A stretch of 6,267 nt of DNA from Acidobacteriota bacterium (GTDB lineage: Bacteria; Acidobacteriota; Vicinamibacteria; Vicinamibacterales; UBA8438). The DNA is taken from positions 1 to 6,267 of the forward strand of contig WTGR01000505.1 of NCBI GenBank assembly GCA_011523485.1, read 5' to 3'. The notes under the pieces were generated by a model. It made no database searches. It saw only the letters and a program-made list of their open reading frames with translations, and was not told the origin of the DNA. Position numbers and translations under genes: made by a program. Below, piece by piece: positions 1 to 4,435 of this stretch (within the stretch, counting starts at the first letter, position 1; every line of letters starts with the position of its first letter).

Positions 1-1366
1 TGTAGAGCGCGTCCTGCCGCGTCGTCATGCCGCGGCTGGCCGCCACCCACGGCTTCGCCTGCGCCGTGCCGATGAAGAAGAGCCCCAGATCCGGATCGTA
101 GCTCCCCGGGATCCAGGCGTCGCCGCCCGCGCGCAGGTACGGCGGCGTATCGCCCCACGAGGCGTCGTTCGGATCGCCGGGCAGCGCGATCGTGGACGTG
201 CGCCACAGCTCTTCTCCGGTGTCCGGATCGTGCCCGGTGATAAAGCAGCTCTGCTCCGTGTACCGCTCGCAGCCGTTCGTGCCGGTGATGACGACGCCGT
301 TGGCGACGACCGGGCCGGCGTTCTGTCGGAAGCCCTGCGTGTAGTCGGTCTTGACCGACCGCCACACTTCCTCGCCGGTTCGCGCGTCGAGCGCGACCAG
401 GGAAGCGTCCGCCCGCGCGAGGAACAGCTTGTCGCCGTAGAGCGCCAGCGTGCGGGTGGCGCCGGCCCGCACATCCTCCGGCAGCCGCGCGCGGTAGACC
501 CAGATCACGTCGCCCGTCGCCGCGTCGATCGCCTGCACCACGTTCCCCGGGTTGGCCAGGAACATCACGCCGTCGTGCACCAGCGGCGTCGTCTGGTTGT
601 TGCCCGGCCGCACCGCGATCGACCACGCGAGCTTCAGATCGGCGACGTTGTCGCGCGTCACCTGATCGAGCGTGCTGTAGCCGTGGCTGTTGCGCGTCCG
701 CCGCCAGCTCAGCCAGTCGCCGGGCGGCGGGTCGGCGAGCATCTCGTCGGTCACCGGGGTCAGCTCGTGCGGCACCTCCTGGTTGATGAAGCGCGACACG
801 CGCCGCCGCACCCGCTCGCCCGCCTGCTCCGCGCGGCGCGCCTCGGCCATGTCGGCGGCATCGCCGATCGGCACCCCCGCATCCACCGTCAGCACGCCGT
901 CGCCCGGCACCGCGCCGTTCGCCTCCAGCAGGTACGCCACCAGATCCACGTAGGCCTGATCGCTGAGCGAGCCGGCCTGCCCCGGGGGCATCGTGTCCCG
1001 CATGTAGGCGAACAGGTCATCGGTCGTCTGCCCCACCCAACTGTTCAGGAAGTCCACACCCGACAGAGGCGGCGCGTGCACCATGCCCTCCAGGGCCGGT
1101 CCGTGACACTCTTCGCACTGCACGCCGTAGACCGACCAGCCGCCGGACGCCTGGTCCGAGGTGAAGGCCCCCTCCGCCACGGGGGCCTGCGCCGCCGCCA
1201 CGGGGGCGCCCGGTCCACCGGCGAAGCCAGCCGCCACGATCAGCCCGACGGCTGCCGCCCGGAGCAGCGCTCGCGCGAGATTCCGTCCCTGGAGCGTGCA
1301 CAGTGTCAGCGAGCGCGCTCCGCTCCAACGCGATCCGCCGCTGCCGACGCGAGTTTCGTTCGACAT
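1..1366 (-). CDS. PQQ-dependent alcohol dehydrogenase-type quinoprotein with N-terminal cytochrome c domain (C-terminus cut by window edge)
   Basis: Seen: 455 codons from ATG 1364-1366, preceded by AGGAG at 1376-1380 (9-nt spacing), open to the left edge. Residues 31-60 form a hydrophobic Sec-type export segment behind a long, basic N-terminus. A cytochrome c domain follows: CEECH at 84-88 binds haem and Met126 in MPPG is the likely axial ligand. From about residue 216 the sequence is PQQ beta-propeller: W-motif repeats such as DAATGDVIW (281-289), DARTGEEVW (327-335) and DPDTGEELW (380-388), then GSYDPDLGLFFIGTAQAKPW (421-440). Known of the family: periplasmic quinoproteins oxidise alcohols or related substrates and pass electrons to cytochrome c. 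Inferred: the fused haem domain is the first electron acceptor. The vicinal Cys-Cys of methanol dehydrogenases is absent; the aligned stretch reads DVRAGATRTLALYG. The substrate cannot be told. The full protein is probably around 650-750 residues. It lies 87 bp downstream of the MBL gene, probably in one operon. Confidence 0.93.
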   Translation of the reverse strand, partial: MSNETRVGSGGSRWSGARSLTLCTLQGRNLARALLRAAAVGLIVAAGFAGGPGAPVAAAQAPVAEGAFTSDQASGGWSVYGVQCEECHGPALEGMVHAPPLSGVDFLNSWVGQTTDDLFAYMRDTMPPGQAGSLSDQAYVDLVAYLLEANGAVPGDGVLTVDAGVPIGDAADMAEARRAEQAGERVRRRVSRFINQEVPHELTPVTDEMLADPPPGDWLSWRRTRNSHGYSTLDQVTRDNVADLKLAWSIAVRPGNNQTTPLVHDGVMFLANPGNVVQAIDAATGDVIWVYRARLPEDVRAGATRTLALYGDKLFLARADASLVALDARTGEEVWRSVKTDYTQGFRQNAGPVVANGVVITGTNGCERYTEQSCFITGHDPDTGEELWRTSTIALPGDPNDASWGDTPPYLRAGGDAWIPGSYDPDLGLFFIGTAQAKPWVAASRGMTTRQDALY

Positions 1367-1375
1367 GATCCGCTA

Positions 1376-1380
1376 CTCCT
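1376..1380 (-). promoter_or_regulatory. Ribosome binding site of the quinoprotein gene
   Basis: AGGAG on the minus strand, 9 nt before ATG 1364-1366. It supports this start despite the unusually long N-terminal region (about 30 residues) ahead of the hydrophobic export segment; the next in-frame Met is residue 95, inside the cytochrome domain. Confidence 0.75.
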
Positions 1381-1453
1381 CGGTGCCTTCACGCGGGTTC
1401 GCACAGCGCGTGGGCGTCAATGCCGTTTGCATGAGCCGACACTTGGCCGACAC

Positions 1454-2350
1454 TCAGCCGGCGGTAACCTCTTCGTAGGCCGTTCCAATGTTGCGCGCCG
1501 GCTGGCCGGAGTATTCCGCGAACCCCGGTAGCTGCTCGACCTGCGCGATCTCCTCCGCCGACCTGCCGGCGGCAATCCCCTGCTCGACGTACTCGAGGAG
1601 TCCGGCGAAGTAGTCGCGCATTCCGAGCAGCACGCTCTGCGGACCGGTAATCGGCCACCCCGGCCCCGAATGGCCGAAGATGTAGGTGGTGTCGCTGTCG
1701 TGGTCCGCGACGACCTGCTCGAGGGTCGTAATCCAGTTGCGGATCGAGGCGCCGCCCGGGCGGTCGACGAACGGGTGACGGTGGTTGAACATCAGGTCGC
1801 CCATGTGAACGACGTTGGCGTCCTCGAAGAAGATGACGCCGTCCCCGCCGGTGTGGGCCGGGCCGTAGTGCCTGGCCGACACCCGCTCGCCACCGGCGTC
1901 GAGACTCCAGTTCTCGTCGAACGTCTCGTCCGCATAGGCCTGGGCCGCCTCGGTGTCCCGCGCTTCCGCCTGGCGCCGCTGCAGTCCCGGCACGTTGGCG
2001 TGGGCGACGATCTTCTCCACCGCAGGCCGCAGCGTCTGGTTCCCGGCGGTGTGATCGCCATGATGGTGCGTGTTGACGAGAACGTCGATCCTGCGGGACG
2101 TCCGCTCGCCGAGGCCGTCGAGGAACATCCGGGCCGTATCCGCGAACTGGCTGTCGACGACCACGACCGCATCCGAATTGATGAGCCAACCCATCGTCCC
2201 GCCGCGGGCGGTGAAGATGCCCACGTTGCCGCGTACGGCGGTGAATTCCGGGGTTGCCGGCGGCTGCGCGAGGAGCGGAACCCTGTACAGCGCGGACCCA
2301 ACCACTCCGCATGTCGAGGTGACGATGAACTCACGGCGATTCCACTTCAT
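1454..2350 (-). CDS. Tat-exported MBL-fold metallo-hydrolase
   Basis: Seen: 298 residues, ATG 2348-2350, stop TGA 1454-1456. The N-terminus has a twin-arginine motif (NRREFIV, residues 4-10) followed by a hydrophobic stretch to about residue 28, so folded export to the periplasm by Tat is likely. The metallo-beta-lactamase fold is marked by the HxHxDH motif (THHHGDH, His95, His97, Asp99, His100), His166 in GPAHTGGD, Asp185 in HMGDLMF and His227 in FGHSGP; together these are the full set of ligands for a dinuclear metal site, so the enzyme looks catalytically intact. Known: such periplasmic MBL proteins include SoxH-like and quinoprotein-associated hydrolases, most without a defined substrate. 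Inferred: its position directly before a PQQ dehydrogenase suggests a joint role, for example acting on a substrate or product of that enzyme. It does not look like a true beta-lactamase, but the exact reaction cannot be read from sequence. Confidence 0.93.
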   Translation of the reverse strand: MKWNRREFIVTSTCGVVGSALYRVPLLAQPPATPEFTAVRGNVGIFTARGGTMGWLINSDAVVVVDSQFADTARMFLDGLGERTSRRIDVLVNTHHHGDHTAGNQTLRPAVEKIVAHANVPGLQRRQAEARDTEAAQAYADETFDENWSLDAGGERVSARHYGPAHTGGDGVIFFEDANVVHMGDLMFNHRHPFVDRPGGASIRNWITTLEQVVADHDSDTTYIFGHSGPGWPITGPQSVLLGMRDYFAGLLEYVEQGIAAGRSAEEIAQVEQLPGFAEYSGQPARNIGTAYEEVTAG

Positions 2351-2356
2351 GTCGGA

Positions 2357-2365
2357 CTCCTCTCC
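2357..2365 (-). promoter_or_regulatory. Ribosome binding site of the MBL hydrolase gene
   Basis: GGAGAGGAG on the minus strand, 6 nt before ATG 2348-2350. A strong Shine-Dalgarno sequence which, with the twin-arginine motif starting at residue 4, fixes this start. Confidence 0.8.
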
Positions 2366-2412
2366 AGGCGTGAAACGTTCCTACTCCGGGCAGCGCCAGC
2401 ACGATTGAAACC

Positions 2413-2474
2413 GTAAACTACTGATTACATGTAATTTACAGGCATGCCTGTGGCGGGTATACCACGATATACCC
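2413..2474. promoter_or_regulatory. AT-rich control region with three inverted repeats upstream of the MBL-quinoprotein operon
   Basis: Three inverted repeats lie close together in the only clearly AT-rich pocket of the window. ATTACATGTAAT (2424-2435) is a perfect palindrome; GTAAA at 2413-2417 and TTTAC at 2435-2439 form a wider pair around it. ACAGGCATGCCTGT (2438-2451) is a perfect 14-bp palindrome. GGGTATA (2455-2461) and TATACCC (2468-2474) form an arm pair with a 6-bp spacer. The set sits 63-124 bp upstream of the MBL start codon, where a promoter and operators would be expected. No -35/-10 pair stands out clearly enough to place, so operator function is an inference from symmetry and position. 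Confidence 0.5.
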
Positions 2475-3013
2475 CACAACGTCCGGAAGGACCCGCTGGC
2501 GCCTAGCTCAAGGTGACCGCGCCCTGACCCATGCTGCCGACCGCGGGCTCGGGTCTTGAGGATCTGCGCCTTGCCCGTGCCGCGAATGTCGCTGCGGGCC
2601 GATAGCGATCATGTGCCCATGATACGCCGAGTCCCACAGGTGCCAGCCGCCGTGATCCAGCCCAAGCGGTAAGCGGACCGGCGAATGGGGCGCCGGAGTC
2701 GGTTCCCGGACGTTGGCCGTGACTGATCCATCGAATTCGCCGCAGGGGCACAGCGCCAAAGGAACGGCCCAGACGGCGAACGCCGCCAAGCCGGCCGCTC
2801 CCGGTCGCGGGATGGGAAGCGGCGCGATCATCGCCAGACCGCACCCGGTGAACAACGCGGGCACGGTCCAGGACGACACCAGATCGCCATCCTCGGCGCG
2901 CTCCTGCTCCGGCGCCGCCGCTGATGTTCCTCGTCATTCCGCGCTATCCGGCGACGTCACCGTGGTCGGCGCGCCGCTCGTCGTCGCCGGCGTCGTGCTG
3001 CGGGCTGCCGCGG
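2475..3013. other. Gene-poor stretch with no recognisable intact gene
   Basis: I recognise no functional gene in these 539 bases. Overlapping frames are open on both strands, as expected by chance at this GC content. The only frame with some protein character is on the minus strand. It is open from 2933 after a TGA at 2934-2936, has a possible GTG start at 2877-2879 and ends at 2508. It encodes one or two hydrophobic segments (WTVPALFTGCGLAMIAPLP, then GLAAFAVWAVPLALCPCG), then a Pro/His-rich tail with no known motif. No Shine-Dalgarno sequence precedes the GTG. It could be a membrane-protein fragment or chance. The leftmost relic of the neighbouring reductase pseudogene may extend into 2940-3013, where a minus-strand frame reads TTSGAPTTVTS, loosely like the segment after the GTREVLRLA motif of thioester reductases. 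Confidence 0.4.
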
Positions 3014-3310
3014 CCGGGTTCCTAGCCGAACTTCGGTCAGCGGCGGCGCGGCGACCGCGGCGTGGTAGATCGCGTCGACGGCCGATCCCATTGTTGCCCG
3101 TACATCGGTCCGAAAGGCGGCAACGCTCGAGGCTCCGCCGAACGCGTCGCCGCGACTCGCCGTCCGAGCCTCGGTCCCGGACGAGACACAGGATCTCGGC
3201 GTCGGTTTCGGCCGGCAGCGCCCTGAGCAGGTGTGCGCTCAGAAGCCGGTGGCGCCGGGGAGCAGGACGCGCCCCGTCCGTGGCGCGTCCCACGGACCGG
3301 CGGCAGGGCG
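3014..3310 (-). pseudogene. Broken thioester-reductase (NAD-binding) domain remnant
   Basis: Seen: minus-strand pieces match the N-terminal Rossmann part of the thioester-reductase family (NAD_binding_4, the terminal reductase of NRPS, PKS and carboxylic acid reductases) in order but in two frames. TGRVLLPGATGF (3242-3277) carries the GxxGxxG nucleotide-binding start and runs straight into TGA at 3239-3241. One missing base there would restore GATGFLSAHLLRAL, and the next frame continues SAHLLRAL then ETDAEILCLVR and RRVRRSLERCRLSD. The reading then returns to the first frame with SAVDAIYHAAV and VRLGTR (to 3014). The usual 30 or so residues between the first arginine-rich helix and the DAIYHAA strand are largely missing. 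The catalytic Tyr/Lys half is not seen. Upstream WDAPRTG resembles the usual linker before this domain; in-frame sequence farther up to a TAG near 3393 is unrecognised. Inferred: a non-functional scrap of a biosynthetic megasynthase or ligase-reductase gene. Confidence 0.68.
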
Positions 3311-3416
3311 GATAACGAACAGCAGCACGCCGTCGGCCCGCATCAGGGCGCGCGCGTGGTCGACACGCGCTGGCGAATCCGCGGCGCCGAACTATGCGTG
3401 CACCGTGGAATCCGGA

Positions 3417-3921
3417 ACGATTTCCGTCGACGACGCGGCGGTCTCGGAGGTGATGGTCAACGGGCCGGCGGCGGTCTATGTCGAGCGCGCCGGCCGGCTG
3501 GCGGCTCTGGAGGCGCCGGCGCTGACGGCCGAGGCGGTGGCGCGGGCCGCGATCCAGATCGCCCGCCCGCTGGGCGAGGATCCGGCGACCGACCCGCGCG
3601 GCTGGCCGACGGCTTGCGAGTGGCGGTATGCAGCCCGCCGGCGGCGCCGGCAACGGCCATCACCATCCGCCGCTTCGGGGGCCGGGCGTTCACCATCGAG
3701 GAGCTGACCGCGAGCGGCTCGCTGCCCCCGGCCGTGGTCGAAGCGGCGGCGGCCGTGCTCGGCGCCGAGCGCAACGTGCTGATTTCGGGCGACACCGGCT
3801 CCGGCAAGACGACGCTCTTGAACGCCTTGGTGGCGCTCCTGCCGGCTGCGGGCCGCGTCATTTCCATCGAGGACACGCTGGAGCTGCGCCTGCGTCGCGC
3901 CAACTGCCTGCGCTTCGAGGC
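3417..3921 (+). pseudogene. Truncated and frameshifted TrbB/CpaF-type secretion ATPase
   Basis: Known: TrbB/CpaF ATPases are hexameric AAA-like motors of conjugation, type IV secretion or Tad pili. Seen: the N-terminal domain appears as VSEVMVNGPAAVYVERAGRL (3441-3500) in one frame up to DPR near 3594. The match then continues two bases over, from 3596, as RLADGLRVAVCSPPA, TIRRFGGRAFTIEEL, the Walker A motif GDTGSGKTT (3788-3814) and the acidic box ISIEDTLELRL with NCLRFEAR (ending about 3921). A single-base deletion or two-base insertion at about 3594-3596 explains the switch. After FEAR the family similarity ends abruptly. The Walker B segment, the VGEVRGGEA region and the GHxGSxxTxHAN His box are all absent, as are the first 20-30 residues. 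The family usually has about 320 or more residues; fewer than 170 remain. It cannot make an active ATPase. It points to an old conjugative or pilus element at this site. TrbB-like is preferred to CpaF because of the SPPA...AITIRRF wording. Confidence 0.8.
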
Positions 3922-4050
3922 ACGCGTTCGACAGGCGGCGGCAACTACATCGGTGCTCAGAACGATGGGGGTGCCTCAGCCAGAGCCGCCGACGCACCAG
4001 CCGCAAGCGCGAGCCAGGGCGGTTACCCTACTCTGTGGTTGAAGCGGTGA
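3922..4050 (+). other. Unassigned C-terminal-like reading frame after the ATPase breakpoint
   Basis: Directly after the point where TrbB similarity stops, a different plus-strand frame (3922-4050, TGA at 4048-4050) reads STGGGNYIGAQNDGG, then an Ala/Pro linker (RAADAPAASASQ) and ends GGYPTLWLKR. Its wording looks more like a natural protein tail than the other frames here, but I recognise no family and it has no start of its own. It may be the 3' scrap of another gene joined at a deletion or integration junction. It overlaps the end of the minus-strand gene at 4028 by 23 bp, tail to tail. Confidence 0.25.
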
Positions 4051-4324
4051 TTTTGTACGCGTACACGTGCACGGAAGCAGCGTCCCCGCCACCCTCGCCG
4101 CCCTGGAAGCCCTTGGCGAGGAAGTACGTCTCGACATCGCGCGCTACGCCAGCAGATGAAGTCTCCCTGTAGATCCAAGCGCCATTCTTCTCGCTGACAC
4201 CGTGGTCGCCGAACAGCCGACCCCTAGGGTCCTTCGTGATGCCGACGTACCAGCCGTACTGCGCGTGGCCGCACTCCTCAACATGAGCTTCGATTTCAGC
4301 AATAGCCTGCTGCTTGGTCACCAT
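4028..4324 (-). CDS. Small GIY-YIG-like protein (hypothetical)
   Basis: Seen: 98 residues, ATG 4322-4324, TAG 4028-4030. The Shine-Dalgarno is weak (GGGTGG before GACGACC). The core reads GWYVGITKDPRGRLF (24-38), His41, a helix ARDVETYFL (61-69), a glycine loop GGEGGG (75-80) and a final strand VHVYAYKI (85-92). This order resembles GIY-YIG nucleases: YVG for the YIG strand, Arg36 ten residues after Tyr26 as the catalytic arginine, and Glu65 as the metal-binding glutamate. No GIY strand is found at the expected place about ten residues earlier (the N-terminus is a Glu-rich helix with CGHAQYG), so it is a divergent or reduced version. It follows the methylase gene by 111 bp on the same strand. 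Inferred: a possible DNA-binding or nicking partner of the methylase, or an independent small accessory gene. The coding call is firmer than the fold assignment. Confidence 0.72.
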   Translation of the reverse strand: MVTKQQAIAEIEAHVEECGHAQYGWYVGITKDPRGRLFGDHGVSEKNGAWIYRETSSAGVARDVETYFLAKGFQGGEGGGDAASVHVYAYKITASTTE

Positions 4325-4340
4325 GGTCGTCCACCCGGAA

Positions 4341-4366
4341 GCGGACGGGCGCGAGCGCCCGTCCGC
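4341..4366. terminator. Perfect GC hairpin between methylase and small gene
   Basis: GCGGACGGGCGC (4341-4352) and GCGCCCGTCCGC (4355-4366) are perfect inverted copies separated by two bases (an 11-bp stem with a CGAG loop if the inner pair opens). It lies 69 bp after the methylase stop and 16 bp before the small gene's start codon. Neither strand has a T-run after the stem, so it is not a classical intrinsic terminator. It may be a Rho-independent-like pause, an mRNA-stabilising stem or an attenuator limiting expression of the small downstream gene. Confidence 0.45.
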
Positions 4367-4435
4367 GGTGCGGAACGTACACGATCTGGACGAGGAATGC
4401 CAGCGCGGCGGGGCGTTGGCGCCGTCAGGGGACGC

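Noticed and set aside
230..1531. Long plus-strand open frame of 433 codons
   Set aside because: It is antisense to the quinoprotein gene, whose minus frame has clear cytochrome c and propeller motifs. The plus product is Arg/His-rich with no motif.
1389..2312. Second minus-strand frame overlapping the MBL gene
   Set aside because: Arg/Pro-rich shadow frame; the MBL frame with its twin-arginine signal and metal ligands is the real one.
2503..2937. 144-codon minus-strand frame starting MTRNISGG
   Set aside because: Arg/Gly-rich with no motif or ribosome binding site, and overlapped by an equally unconvincing frame; reported only as part of the unassigned stretch.
2934..3653. 239-codon minus-strand frame treated as one intact gene
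   Set aside because: Only its middle part (about 3090-3239) matches a family. The rest is Arg-rich shadow, including sequence antisense to the ATPase relic, so it is one frame of a broken gene and not a whole protein.
3233..4042. Single intact 269-residue ATPase gene on the plus strand
   Set aside because: The first 120 residues of that frame are Arg/Gly-rich shadow; the true N-terminal ATPase motifs lie in another frame, which proves a frameshift.
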